Assembly (NCBI RefSeq): GCF_016583575.1
Contig: NZ_NRRG01000039.1
Span: forward strand, 1-49,821
Direction: 5' to 3'
From: Thiocystis violacea
GTDB lineage: Bacteria; Pseudomonadota; Gammaproteobacteria; Chromatiales; Chromatiaceae
Length of the DNA stretch: 49,821 bases
The notes below the pieces were generated by a model that saw only the letters and a program-made list of their open reading frames with translations, searched no databases and was not told the DNA's origin. The position numbers and the translations under genes were made by a program. The first letter of the stretch is position 1. Each line of letters begins with the position of its first letter. Below are positions 16,009 to 25,568 of this stretch, piece after piece.

Positions 16009-17199
16009 TCAGATACCGGCCGCCTCGCGCAGCATGTCGGCCTTGTCGGTCCGCTCCCAGGTGAAGCCCGGCTCGGCGCGACCGAAGTGACCATAGGCGG
16101 CCGTGTCCTGATACTTGATCAGCTCACGGTTGGTGAGATCCAGCATCCGCATGATGCCGTAGGGACGCAGATCGAAATGGGCGCGGATGAGTTCGATGAT
16201 CCGGTGCTCGCTGATTGCGCTGGTGCCGAAGGTGTCGATCGAGACCGAGGTTGGTTCGGCGACGCCGATGGCGTAGGACACCTGGATCTCGCACTTGTCG
16301 GCCAGGCCAGCGGCGACGATGTTCTTGGCGACATAACGGCCGGCATAGGCGGCCGAGCGGTCGACCTTGGACGGATCCTTGCCGGAAAAGGCGCCGCCGC
16401 CGTGACGGGCCATGCCGCCGTAGGTGTCGACGATGATCTTGCGCCCGGTCAGGCCGCAGTCACCCACGGGGCCGCCGATGACGAACTTTCCGGTCGGGTT
16501 GATGTGGTACTTGGTGCCGGCATTGAGCCAGCCGGTCTCGGTGAGCACGGGCTTGATGATCTCCTCCATCACCGCCTCGTGCAGCACGCTTTCGCTGACG
16601 TCGTCGCTGTGCTGGGTGGAGAGCACCACGGCGTCGACGCCGACCGGCTTGCCGTCGCTGTAACGGATGGTGATCTGGGACTTGGCGTCCGGGCGCAGCC
16701 ACGGCAGGGTGCCGTTCTTGCGGACCTCGGCTTGACGCTTGACCAGGCGGTGGGCGTAGTCGATCGGGGCCGGCATCAGCATGTCGGTCTCGTTGGTGGC
16801 GTAGCCGAACATGAGGCCCTGGTCACCCGCGCCCTGCGCCTCCTCGGTCTCGCGGTCGACGCCCTGGTTGATGTCCTTGGACTGCTCGCCGAGCGCGATG
16901 AGCACGCCGCAGTTGTTGCCGTCGAAGCCGACGTCGGAGTTGTCGTAACCGATCTCCTTGACGACGCGGCGGACCACCTTCTCGTAATCGATCTTGAGGT
17001 CGGCGTCGGTCACGGTGATCTCGCCGGCCAGCATCACGAAGCCGGTCTTGACCAGGGTCTCGCAGGCCACGCGCGCCTTGGCGTGGTTGGGGTCGCGGCG
17101 ATAGATCTCGTCGAGGACAGCGTCGGAAATCTGGTCCGCCATCTTGTCCGGATGGCCTTCGGAAACGGATTCGGAGGTAAAGATGTAGTCCTTGCTCAT
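16009..17199 (-). CDS. metK: S-adenosylmethionine synthetase
   Basis: This enzyme makes SAM from methionine and ATP. It is 396 aa, the normal length. Signature motifs are [16 protein letters not shown] near the N-terminus, [12 protein letters not shown] in the centre and [19 protein letters not shown] for the phosphate loop. It is monocistronic on the minus strand. I looked at the 5' leader (17200-17409) and did not recognise a SAM-type riboswitch. Confidence 0.97.
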   Translation of the reverse strand: MSKDYIFTSESVSEGHPDKMADQISDAVLDEIYRRDPNHAKARVACETLVKTGFVMLAGEITVTDADLKIDYEKVVRRVVKEIGYDNSDVGFDGNNCGVLIALGEQSKDINQGVDRETEEAQGAGDQGLMFGYATNETDMLMPAPIDYAHRLVKRQAEVRKNGTLPWLRPDAKSQITIRYSDGKPVGVDAVVLSTQHSDDVSESVLHEAVMEEIIKPVLTETGWLNAGTKYHINPTGKFVIGGPVGDCGLTGRKIIVDTYGGMARHGGGAFSGKDPSKVDRSAAYAGRYVAKNIVAAGLADKCEIQVSYAIGVAEPTSVSIDTFGTSAISEHRIIELIRAHFDLRPYGIMRMLDLTNRELIKYQDTAAYGHFGRAEPGFTWERTDKADMLREAAGI

Positions 17200-17337
17200 A
17201 GTTCGGTTGCGAGACCTGGTCGGGGCGCCCGTGGCGCGTTGATGAAGCGCCGCATGATACCGTTTCGATCAAGGTCTTAAAACCGGGACGAGGGGTGGAG
17301 AATCGCGCGCGGCACTGGGATTCGAGGGTCGCGGCAT

Positions 17338-17365
17338 TTGGAATCCGGCGGTCTTCCGGTACCAT
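17338..17365 (+). promoter_or_regulatory. Possible sigma-70 promoter of the thioredoxin-like gene
   Basis: TTGGAA (17338-17343), a 16-bp spacer and TACCAT (17360-17365) give 4/6 matches at each box, about 45 bp before the GTG start. This is moderate support only. Confidence 0.35.
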
Positions 17366-17409
17366 GCGTGCGACCTTCATAAACCAACCGCCAAACTCGG
17401 AGGTTCCCC

Positions 17410-17967
17410 GTGGCTTCGACTGAAACCCCTGTCTGCGATTTCGGCGCGCCTGCCCCGGATTTCTCGCTCCCCGGTGTCGACGGCAAGACCTGGAACCGCG
17501 ACGACTGCAAGGGCGAACGCGGCCTGCTGGTCATGTTCATCTGCAACCACTGCCCCTATGTGCAGGCGGTGCGCGAGCGGATCGTGCGCGACGCCCGCGA
17601 GTTGGCCGCGCTCGGGATCGGCTGCGTGGCCATCAGCTCCAACGACGCCAACGACTACCCCGAGGACTCCTTCGATCAGATGCAGCGGGTCGCGGCGGAT
17701 CACGAATTTCCTTTCCCTTACCTTTACGATGAAACCCAGGCGGTCGCGCGCGCCTATGGGGCCGTCTGCACGCCGGACTTCTTCGGCTACGACGCCGGGC
17801 TGGGGCTTCAGTATCGCGGCCGGCTCGACGCCAGCCGCAAGGAGGCCGCGCCCGCCGATGTCCGCCGGGATCTCTTCGAGGCCATGAAACAGGTGGCCGA
17901 GACCGGCTCCGGACCCGCCGACCAGATCCCCAGCATTGGCTGCTCCATCAAGTGGCTTGCCGACTGA
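17410..17967 (+). CDS. Thioredoxin/peroxiredoxin-like protein
   Basis: A 185-aa AhpC/TSA-like thioredoxin-fold protein. It has APDFSLPGVDG near the N-terminus and the redox motif CNHCPYV at about residues 48-54. A GTG start at 17410 is supported by CGGAGG placed 6-7 bases upstream. It belongs to the common family of CxxC peroxiredoxin-like proteins without signal peptide, so it is probably a cytoplasmic thiol reductase or peroxidase. The natural substrate is unknown. It is divergent from metK. Confidence 0.88.
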   Translation: MASTETPVCDFGAPAPDFSLPGVDGKTWNRDDCKGERGLLVMFICNHCPYVQAVRERIVRDARELAALGIGCVAISSNDANDYPEDSFDQMQRVAADHEFPFPYLYDETQAVARAYGAVCTPDFFGYDAGLGLQYRGRLDASRKEAAPADVRRDLFEAMKQVAETGSGPADQIPSIGCSIKWLAD

Positions 17968-18331
17968 TCGAACCCGGCGAAGAAGCGACAACGAAAAGGC
18001 TGGCCATTTCCGCCTCCAATTCTTAATATTAGGAAGTAATAAATTGGCTTCTGGCGGTATCAGTTTGTTTTGATTCCGGGGTCTGTGTGTTTTGGTTCAG
18101 AATGACGCTCCGTCGAGGGCGCCACGGCCTTGGCATCATCGCCTCCGCGGAGGCGTCCACGTCCGGCTCGGAACGACCCCAGGCTCGACGTGGCCGCGAG
18201 CCCACGAACCATTTTCCGACGCCGCGCCTCGATCCGTCTTGGCAAACCGCTGTCTCGACAATGCCATCGGCTGCCGACGGTCGCGGCCAGCGCAACTTTT
18301 TGGTCATCGCTAGCTAATCAGGAGGGGCTCA
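17968..18331. other. Gene-free region upstream of tkt
   Basis: No gene is supported in these 364 bp. An AT-rich patch at about 18019-18046 (TTAATATTAGGAAGTAATAA) has TTA/TAA spacing loosely like a LysR-type (CbbR) site. It would be a reasonable place for the control region of the carbon cluster, but I cannot identify a firm promoter. Confidence 0.35.
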
Positions 18332-20338
18332 ATGTCCTCACGCAGAGAACTTGCCAACGCCATCCGGGCGCTCGCCATGGATGCCGTGCAGAAGGCGAAT
18401 TCCGGTCATCCCGGCGCGCCCATGGGGATGGCGGATATCGCCGAGGTGTTGTGGAACGACTTCATGACCCACAACCCGAACAACCCGAACTGGGCCGATC
18501 GCGACCGTTTCGTCCTCTCGAACGGTCATGGCTCCATGCTGATCTACGCCCTGCTGCACCTGACCGGCTATGGTCTTGGTATCGAGGATCTGAAGCAGTT
18601 CCGTCAGCTCCATTCCAGGACGCCGGGACACCCCGAATACGGCTACGCCCCCGGCGTCGAGACCACCACCGGTCCGCTCGGCCAGGGCATCACCAACGCG
18701 GTCGGCATGGCCCTGGCGGAGAAGGCGCTGGCCAACCAGTTCAATAAGGCTGGCCATGAGATCGTCGATCATCACACCTATGTCTTCCTCGGCGATGGCT
18801 GTCTGATGGAAGGCATCTCGCACGAAGCCTGCTCGCTCGCCGGCGCGCTGGGTCTCGGCAAGCTGATCGCGGTCTACGACGACAACAACATCTCCATCGA
18901 TGGCGAGGTGCGCGGCCATGGCGACACGCCCGGCTGGTTCCTCGACAACACCCCGAAGCGCTTCGAAGCCTATGGCTGGCATGTGATCCCCAAGGTCGAC
19001 GGACATGACCCGGAGGCGATCAAGGCCGCCATCGAGCAGGCGCGCGCCGTCTCCGACAAGCCCAGTCTCATCTGCTGCCAGACCATCATCGGTTTCGGCT
19101 CGCCGAACAAGCAGGGCAAGGAGGAGTGTCACGGCGCCGCGCTGGGCGATGATGAAATCGCCCTGACCCGCGAAAATCTCGGCTGGACATCCCCGCCCTT
19201 CGTGATCCCGGACAGCATCTACCAGGGCTGGGACGCCAAGGAGCGTGGCGCCGCCGCCGAGGCCGACTGGAACGCCAGGTTCGATGCCTACGCCAAGGCG
19301 TACCCGAGCGAGGCCGCCGAGTTCAAGCGCCGCATGGCGGGCGACCTGCCGGCCGATTGGTCCGAGAAGGCCGACGCCTTCGTCGCCTCCGTGATCGAGA
19401 AGGGCGAGACCATCGCCTCGCGCAAGGCGTCCCAGAACGCGCTCAACGGCTTCGGCCCGCTGCTGCCGGAACTGCTCGGCGGCTCGGCCGACCTCGCCGG
19501 CTCCAACCTGACCCTCTGGAAGGGTTGCAAGGGCGTCGGCAAGGGCAGCGAAGCCGGCAACTATGTCTATTACGGCGTGCGCGAGTTCGGCATGTCGGCC
19601 ATCATGAACGGTATCGCGCTCCACGGCGGTTTCATCCCCTACGGCGCGACCTTCCTGATGTTCTCGGAGTACGCCCGTAACGCGCTGCGCATGGCCGCGC
19701 TGATGAAGATCCCCACGATCTTCGTCTACACTCATGACTCCATCGGTCTGGGCGAGGACGGCCCAACCCACCAGCCGGTCGAGCAGATCCCGACGCTGCG
19801 CATGATCCCCAACATGAGCGTCTGGCGTCCCTGCGACGCGGTCGAATCGGCGGTCTCCTGGAAGCTGGCCATCGAGCGGACCACTGGCCCGAGCTGTCTC
19901 ATCTTCTCGCGCCAGAATCTCGCCCACATGCCGCGCGGCGACGAGCAACTCGCCAACATCGCGCGCGGCGGTTACGTGCTACGCGACTGCGAGGGCACGC
20001 CGGACGCCATCCTCATCGCGACCGGCTCGGAGGTCGAACTGGCCATGAAGGCCGCCGAGGCCATGAGCGACAAGGCGATCCGCGTCGTCTCCATGCCCTC
20101 GACCGATCTCTTCGACAAGCAGGACGCGGCCTACAGGGAGTCGGTGCTGCCCAAGGCGGTCACCGCCCGAGTCGCGGTCGAGGCGGCGGTCACGGATGGC
20201 TGGTGGAAATATGTCGGCAGCCAGGGCGCGGTGCTCGGCGTCGACCGCTTCGGCGAGTCCGCCCCGGCTGGCGCGCTCTTCAAGGAATTCGGCTTCACCG
20301 TCGAGAATCTGGTGGCCATGGTGAAGGGCGTTCTCTGA
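18332..20338 (+). CDS. tkt: Transketolase
   Basis: A 668-aa thiamine-diphosphate enzyme moving two-carbon ketol units in the Calvin cycle and pentose phosphate pathway. Visible motifs are [16 protein letters not shown], the ThDP-binding [13 protein letters not shown] continuing to DDNNISIDG, and the pyrimidine-domain stretch [21 protein letters not shown] at about 18321 sets the start. It opens the tkt-gap-(island)-pgk-pyk-fba cluster, which suggests use in carbon fixation as well as glycolysis. Confidence 0.97.
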   Translation: MSSRRELANAIRALAMDAVQKANSGHPGAPMGMADIAEVLWNDFMTHNPNNPNWADRDRFVLSNGHGSMLIYALLHLTGYGLGIEDLKQFRQLHSRTPGHPEYGYAPGVETTTGPLGQGITNAVGMALAEKALANQFNKAGHEIVDHHTYVFLGDGCLMEGISHEACSLAGALGLGKLIAVYDDNNISIDGEVRGHGDTPGWFLDNTPKRFEAYGWHVIPKVDGHDPEAIKAAIEQARAVSDKPSLICCQTIIGFGSPNKQGKEECHGAALGDDEIALTRENLGWTSPPFVIPDSIYQGWDAKERGAAAEADWNARFDAYAKAYPSEAAEFKRRMAGDLPADWSEKADAFVASVIEKGETIASRKASQNALNGFGPLLPELLGGSADLAGSNLTLWKGCKGVGKGSEAGNYVYYGVREFGMSAIMNGIALHGGFIPYGATFLMFSEYARNALRMAALMKIPTIFVYTHDSIGLGEDGPTHQPVEQIPTLRMIPNMSVWRPCDAVESAVSWKLAIERTTGPSCLIFSRQNLAHMPRGDEQLANIARGGYVLRDCEGTPDAILIATGSEVELAMKAAEAMSDKAIRVVSMPSTDLFDKQDAAYRESVLPKAVTARVAVEAAVTDGWWKYVGSQGAVLGVDRFGESAPAGALFKEFGFTVENLVAMVKGVL

Positions 20339-20389
20339 GCCATGCCATGGACTGTCGGAGCCGCGATCGATCATCGGACTGCGGTTTCC

Positions 20390-21446
<1,057 letters not shown>

Positions 21447-21453
21447 ATTAGAC

Positions 21454-21580
21454 GTAGGATGGGTAGAGCGAAGCGAAACCCATCATCCCCGCCAAGGGTC
21501 GGAGCGATGATGGGTTTCGCGGCCAGCAAGCGTCAGTGCCAATCGGTTGTTTCGTGGCATGGCCGCTCTACCCATCCTAC
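21454..21580. repeat. MITE-like nested palindrome (127 bp)
   Basis: The outer 16-bp arms are perfect (21454-21469 GTAGGATGGGTAGAGC and 21565-21580). Inside lies a second perfect 15-bp inverted repeat (21473-21487 and 21506-21520). There is no coding capacity. It is a nonautonomous mobile or REP-like element placed exactly at the start of the AT-rich island. Confidence 0.8.
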
Positions 21581-21808
21581 TCGCTACTCGCTAATGAAAT
21601 AAATAATGGCGAATGAAAATCCCGGATTCAATTTAAGATCATTTAAAATCAGTTATAGAAAAACAAAAACCGCCTGCTGCCAAACAATTCTCCCGGAATG
21701 CTTAGTAACAGCTCACTAACTAGTGGTGCATCATTCTGGACACGATCTAGCGTGGACAGGGCGGTTGAATCACATCACGTATAACTTATTTCTCGCTCGT
21801 TACTTATA
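21581..21808. other. AT-rich spacer at the island's left side
   Basis: No gene is seen. AT-rich sequence contains AACCGCC near 21670 and its complement GGCGGTT near 21761, which could be degenerate ends of an element of about 100 bp. The right part probably holds the promoter of the JAMM-like gene. Confidence 0.3.
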
Positions 21809-22489
21809 ATGCCTCCCAATTATTACATTGTCTCAATTTCAGATCAGGCATTTTTCACAATTATCACTTCCGCTCTTGAGGCTTACAAAGTTAGCCACTC
21901 TGAGCATAAAATGGAAAAGCATATTCCAATTGAGACTTATGGAAATCTACGGGGCTATCAATCTAAAACCAAAAGAAACGAAAGCGTTTATCGCATCTTA
22001 TTGGCTGACGTTGATACATCTGCCACGAGAAAACCAAAAACCGTGAGACCACAGCAAGAATCTTTTTCCATTAAAGAAGAATTTGTGGATTACTTTTATC
22101 CGGAACTTGAATATATAGGCGATTTTCATAGCCACCCATATGATTTCGAAAACGACAAGGTGGACAATGTACTGCAACTAGAAAGAATGAAACTGTATTG
22201 TTTCTCTAACTCTGATTTTGAACATGTAAAATATTTGCAGAAAAAGAAAAACAGAAAATACCGCCTAGGAATAGTAGCAACTGTTTTCGAAATGCCGAAT
22301 GCAATTCTTAGAAAAAACGCACATATTGGCAAGGAAGACTTAAGTTGCATCCGATTTATGCATGATAACCTTGCCATATGGATAAAGGCTTATGTATTTA
22401 CAAACAAAAAACAGATAGCAGACACGGAAATAGCTCTTGCATGTCCGAGCTTGGGCTTTCATGCAGGATCAATAGAACAAGACCCTTAA
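21809..22489 (+). CDS. JAMM/MPN-type metalloprotease-like protein
   Basis: A 226-aa protein with AT-rich codon use unlike its neighbours. It has a plausible JAB/JAMM zinc site: Glu42 in ETYGNLRG (pattern ExxGxLxG), then GDFHSHP (His107, His109), and a later SNSD (Ser133, Asp136) matching S-x2-D. The spacing between HxHP and S-x2-D is longer than the canonical seven residues. Such domains cleave isopeptide or peptide bonds at ubiquitin-like or sulfur-carrier proteins, and some occur in anti-phage systems. No partner E1, E2 or ubiquitin-like gene is adjacent. The function here is unknown; the metal site is inferred from motif spacing. Confidence 0.65.
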   Translation: MPPNYYIVSISDQAFFTIITSALEAYKVSHSEHKMEKHIPIETYGNLRGYQSKTKRNESVYRILLADVDTSATRKPKTVRPQQESFSIKEEFVDYFYPELEYIGDFHSHPYDFENDKVDNVLQLERMKLYCFSNSDFEHVKYLQKKKNRKYRLGIVATVFEMPNAILRKNAHIGKEDLSCIRFMHDNLAIWIKAYVFTNKKQIADTEIALACPSLGFHAGSIEQDP

Positions 22490-22954
22490 ATTCTCATCTG
22501 GCTCTAGATGGCTTTGCAAATCGAATGGCTAACACCGTATCAACTCGACCTTGGCGATTTTTGCAGTGCCTCAGTGGGGTAACTACCTGAAAATCATGAG
22601 GGCAAAAAATTAGAGGGAGCCGGGAAGCTCAAAACGCCGAAATTTGACCCCTCGCTATTTTTGAGAGCATTGTAAGCATTTGATCTTAAATAGCTTAGCG
22701 GTCAGGAAAAATGACCAAAGTCGAGATTAATATCTATCAGAAATTCACACTACGAACGCCAATTTGATAAAGATGGCTGCTATTTTGCAACTATTTTGTC
22801 TGCCAATATATCGAAATTTTGTAAATCAACCGCTTATGCCCCGCCCCGGGAGTTTTTTTAAATCTGCAAGATAAATAATTTTTTATAAATTTGTTAGGTA
22901 TTAATGCACCCAATACCTAACATCTTTTGATTTTTGGGTGCGGAGATTTTAGCT
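22490..22954. other. AT-rich gene-poor stretch
   Basis: These 465 bp contain no ORF I can support. Two very short frames (24 codons at 22508 and 18 codons at 22710) were seen but have no recognisable product. The right end holds the palindrome before the zinc-ribbon gene. Confidence 0.45.
22893..22921. promoter_or_regulatory. Perfect palindrome before the zinc-ribbon gene
   Basis: GTTAGGTATT (22893-22902) and AATACCTAAC (22912-22921) form a perfect 10-bp inverted repeat with a 9-base centre, 34 bp before the start codon. It may be an operator, or a terminator hairpin given the T-rich sequence after it. Confidence 0.5.
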
Positions 22955-23125
22955 ATGAAATGTCCAGCATGCGGCAAAGGAACCTCGGTTTATAAGTGTG
23001 ATAATTGCGGAGACGTACGTTGCTCAGCCACCTGCCCTGGAACAATGGGAGGAGGCAAAGGTATAGCAGCACAGAATTTGACTTGCAAAGCCTGCAAGAA
23101 AGGAAAGTATAAAAAAATAAGTTAA
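22955..23125 (+). CDS. Small eight-cysteine zinc-ribbon protein
   Basis: A 56-aa protein with four cysteine pairs: CPAC (3/6), CDNC (15/18), Cys23/Cys27 and CKAC (44/47). This is enough for two zinc-binding knuckles. The N-terminal part resembles small zinc-finger proteins found widely as unknowns. ATG 22955 is chosen because CGGAG lies upstream and the protein starts at the first knuckle; the frame extends to a TTG at 22934. It may bind nucleic acid or protein. Confidence 0.75.
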   Translation: MKCPACGKGTSVYKCDNCGDVRCSATCPGTMGGGKGIAAQNLTCKACKKGKYKKIS

Positions 23126-23161
23126 TTTGCGTAACTCAACAACCATCAATCAGCGCAGTAG

Positions 23162-23189
23162 GCTGGGGTAAACGAACGTGAACCCCAGC
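23162..23189. repeat. GCTGGGGT...ACCCCAGC palindrome
   Basis: An 8-bp inverted repeat (23162-23169 and 23182-23189) separated by 12 bases lies between the zinc-ribbon gene and the antitoxin-like cluster. It is probably REP-like or a weak terminator. Confidence 0.5.
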
Positions 23190-23306
23190 ATTTCGTAGAT
23201 CATTCTGGAATGCCTTGCCAGTGAGATCGCTTACCTGATTTTAGGTGCATATAGCAGACAGGACTACCCCTGATTGCATACCATTCAGAATTCGACCGGA
23301 GGCACG

Positions 23307-23483
23307 ATGCATTTCCATATCGAATATGAACAAGAAGTCGATGGCCGCTGGATAGCCGAAGTTCCTGAAATCCCCGGCGTGCTGACCTATGGCGAAAGTA
23401 CCGAGGATGCCATGGAAAGAGCCAAAATATTAACCCTTTCCGTGCTCGCGGAGTGGATTGAGGCAGGCAAACACCGCCTCTGA
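23307..23483 (+). CDS. HicB-family antitoxin-like protein (first copy)
   Basis: A 58-aa protein with the HicB N-terminal pattern: a beta strand, DGRWIAEVPEIPGVLTYGES and a following helix. GGAGG just before ATG 23307 sets the start. HicB proteins neutralise HicA ribonucleases, but no hicA is seen next to it. It has no separate C-terminal DNA-binding domain, so it is a short form. A second HicB-like gene starts 30 bp later. Confidence 0.78.
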   Translation: MHFHIEYEQEVDGRWIAEVPEIPGVLTYGESTEDAMERAKILTLSVLAEWIEAGKHRL

Positions 23484-23513
23484 TCAAAGTCCAAGCATGA
23501 GAGGACTATCATC

Positions 23514-23693
23514 GTGAAATTAAAAGTGATCATACATCCTGCGGAAGAAGGTGGCTTTTGGGCGGAAGTGCCCGCAATCCAGGGCTGTGCGACGCAAGGG
23601 GACACAATGGAAGAACTCTTGAAGAATCCTCATGAAGCGGTAGCAGCCTGCCTTTCAGTCAAATCAGTCGAATTCCAATATTGCAGTTGTTAA
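23514..23693 (+). CDS. HicB-family antitoxin-like protein (second copy, very short)
   Basis: A 59-aa frame starting with GTG 23514, with AGAGGA 8 bases upstream. It starts KLKVIIHPAEEGGFWAEVPA and then has GCATQGDTMEELL, the typical core of short HicB-like proteins. The C-terminus (EFQYCSC) departs from the family, so it may be truncated. It is easily missed because it is under 60 codons and has a GTG start. No HicA follows; the next gene belongs to a different toxin-antitoxin class. Confidence 0.7.
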   Translation: MKLKVIIHPAEEGGFWAEVPAIQGCATQGDTMEELLKNPHEAVAACLSVKSVEFQYCSC

Positions 23694-23713
23694 AATTCGA
23701 GAGAAAAAGCGCT

Positions 23714-23932
23714 ATGACCAGCTTGCTTGCGAAAGCCTTTGAAGTCGCCTCGAAGCTCCCAACTTTAGAACAGAATATTCTTGCCCGAACAGTTCTCGAC
23801 GAGATCGAATCTGAAAAAAAATGGGGTGATCTTTTCGCGGAATCAGAAGATGTCCTCGCTCAGCTTGCCGCCGAAGCCTTGCAGGAGGAAGCGCAGGGAA
23901 CAACAATGGAATTGGACCCGAGTAAGCTGTGA
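23714..23932 (+). CDS. Antitoxin of a RelE/ParE-type pair
   Basis: A 72-aa acidic, helical protein (begins TSLLAKAFEVASKLP). It overlaps the downstream RelE/ParE-like toxin gene by 4 bp (GTGA), the standard coupling of antitoxin then toxin. No clear DNA-binding motif is visible. The role is inferred from pairing and from similarity to small acidic antitoxins that precede RelE-like toxins. ATG 23714 is preferred over the longer frame from 23681. Confidence 0.78.
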   Translation: MTSLLAKAFEVASKLPTLEQNILARTVLDEIESEKKWGDLFAESEDVLAQLAAEALQEEAQGTTMELDPSKL

Positions 23933-24222
23933 AATCAAGGGCCACCCCGAAGTTCTGGAAATGCTATCGAGCATTTCCACGAGAGATTCAGTCTAAAGCG
24001 AAAGATGTCTATACGCTATTTCGCGATGACCCTTGGTATCCAAGCTTGAACTTCAAAAGGGTCCATTCGAGCCTTCCCGTTTACTCCGTGCGTATTACCA
24101 AGGATTACAGAGCCGTCGGAATTCTCGATGGCGAAAGGATCGTTTGGTTCTGGGCAGGAACTCATGCGGAGTACGATGGTTTGCTGAAGCAAATGAAAAA
24201 GCCTGGCGGAGGTTTAAGCTAG
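23929..24222 (+). CDS. RelE/ParE-superfamily toxin
   Basis: A 97-aa basic protein with the RelE-fold pattern: N-terminal helices (WKCYRAFPREIQSKAKDVY), a conserved PSLNFKRVHSSLPVYSVRI strand region, DYRAVG and a terminal strand with WAGTHAEYD. Toxins of this fold are ribosome-dependent mRNA interferases or gyrase inhibitors; which applies here is not clear. GTG start at 23929, inside the antitoxin stop. It is the last gene of the AT-rich island before pgk. Confidence 0.85.
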   Translation: MKSRATPKFWKCYRAFPREIQSKAKDVYTLFRDDPWYPSLNFKRVHSSLPVYSVRITKDYRAVGILDGERIVWFWAGTHAEYDGLLKQMKKPGGGLS

Positions 24223-24325
24223 CAAGGTGCTCCAACCGACTTTAGTCATTAAACCAATAAAGAAAATCTGGCAATTCCGCCGCCCGCGTAACCCTTAAAG
24301 ACAGACTCCAAGAGGACAACTTACC

Positions 24326-25507
24326 ATGTCATTCATCAAACTCACCGACCTCGACCTGGCCGGCAAGCGGGTTCTGATCCGCTCCGATCTCAACGTCCCG
24401 GTCAAGAACGGCAAGGTCACCTCCGACGCGCGCATCACGGCGTCCATGCCCACCTTCGAGCACTGCGTCAAGGCCGGTGCCAAGGTGATGGTGATGTCGC
24501 ACCTCGGTCGTCCCGAGGAAGGCATCTACTCGGAAGCCGACTCGCTGGCGCCGGTCGCCGCGACCCTGGGCGAGAAGATGGGCCGCGCGGTCCGGGTGGT
24601 GAAGGATTACCTTGAAACGCCACCCGACCTCGCCGACGGCGAACTCGTCCTGCTGGAGAACGTCCGCTTCAACAAGGGCGAAGGCAAGGACAACGAGACG
24701 CTGTCGAAGCAATACGCCGCGCTCTGCGATGTCTTCGTGATGGACGCCTTCGGCACCGCGCACCGCGCGCAAGCCTCGACCCATGGCGCGGGCAAGTTCG
24801 CCCCCGTCGCCTGCGCCGGTCTGCTGCTGGCCGAGGAGCTGGACGCGCTGCAAAAGGCGCTGGCCAATCCGGCGCGTCCCATGGTGGCCATCGTCGGCGG
24901 CTCCAAGGTCTCGACCAAGCTGACCGTGCTGGAGGCCCTGTCGGAGAAGGTCGATCAGCTCGTGGTCGGCGGCGGCATCGCCAACACCTTCCTGGCCGCC
25001 GCCGGTTTCCCGGTCGGCAAGTCGCTGTGCGAGCATGATCTGATCACGACCGCCAAGGCGCTGATGGAGAAGATGACCGCGCGCGGCGCCACCATTCCGA
25101 TCGCGACCGACGTGGTCTGCGGCAAGAAGTTCGACGAAAACGAGCCAGCGATCGCCAAGATGGCCTCCGAGGTGTCCGAGGACGACATGATCTTCGACAT
25201 CGGTCCCAACTCCGCCCAGGCGCTGGCCGACATCATCAGTAAGGCCGGTACCATCGTCTGGAACGGCCCGGTCGGGGTCTTCGAGTTCGATCAGTTCGGC
25301 GCGGGCACCAAGGCCATCTCCATGGCCATCGCCAATGCCCCCGGCTTCAGCCTGGCCGGCGGCGGCGACACCATCGCCGCCATCCAGAAATACGGCATCT
25401 ACGACCAGGTGTCCTACATCTCGACCGCTGGCGGCGCCTTCCTCGAATACCTGGAAGGCAAGACCCTGCCGGCGGTCGCCATGCTCGAAGCACGGGCGAA
25501 GGATTGA
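24326..25507 (+). CDS. pgk: Phosphoglycerate kinase
   Basis: A 393-aa enzyme converting 1,3-bisphosphoglycerate and ADP to 3-phosphoglycerate and ATP, reversed in the Calvin cycle. It has [31 protein letters not shown] and GGGDTIAA, and its length is normal. AGAGGA upstream gives the ribosome site. Codon use returns to the GC-rich host pattern at once, marking the right border of the island. Confidence 0.97.
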   Translation: MSFIKLTDLDLAGKRVLIRSDLNVPVKNGKVTSDARITASMPTFEHCVKAGAKVMVMSHLGRPEEGIYSEADSLAPVAATLGEKMGRAVRVVKDYLETPPDLADGELVLLENVRFNKGEGKDNETLSKQYAALCDVFVMDAFGTAHRAQASTHGAGKFAPVACAGLLLAEELDALQKALANPARPMVAIVGGSKVSTKLTVLEALSEKVDQLVVGGGIANTFLAAAGFPVGKSLCEHDLITTAKALMEKMTARGATIPIATDVVCGKKFDENEPAIAKMASEVSEDDMIFDIGPNSAQALADIISKAGTIVWNGPVGVFEFDQFGAGTKAISMAIANAPGFSLAGGGDTIAAIQKYGIYDQVSYISTAGGAFLEYLEGKTLPAVAMLEARAKD

Positions 25508-25568
25508 TCGAGCCCGATCCGCCGCCTCCGGGTGGAGGCCGGCGGTTGGAGACCCTGGAGGCTCAGAC

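Noticed and set aside
17200-17409. SAM-type riboswitch before metK
   Set aside because: No recognisable conserved core or pairing pattern of a known SAM or SAH riboswitch could be traced by eye.
22508-22582. 24-codon frame in the AT-rich island
   Set aside because: Too short, no ribosome site, and no recognisable product.
23200-23487. Minus-strand frame opposite the first HicB-like gene, considered as a possible hicA
   Set aside because: Its sequence lacks the HicA pattern (short double-stranded RNA-binding fold with the Gly-x-His motif).
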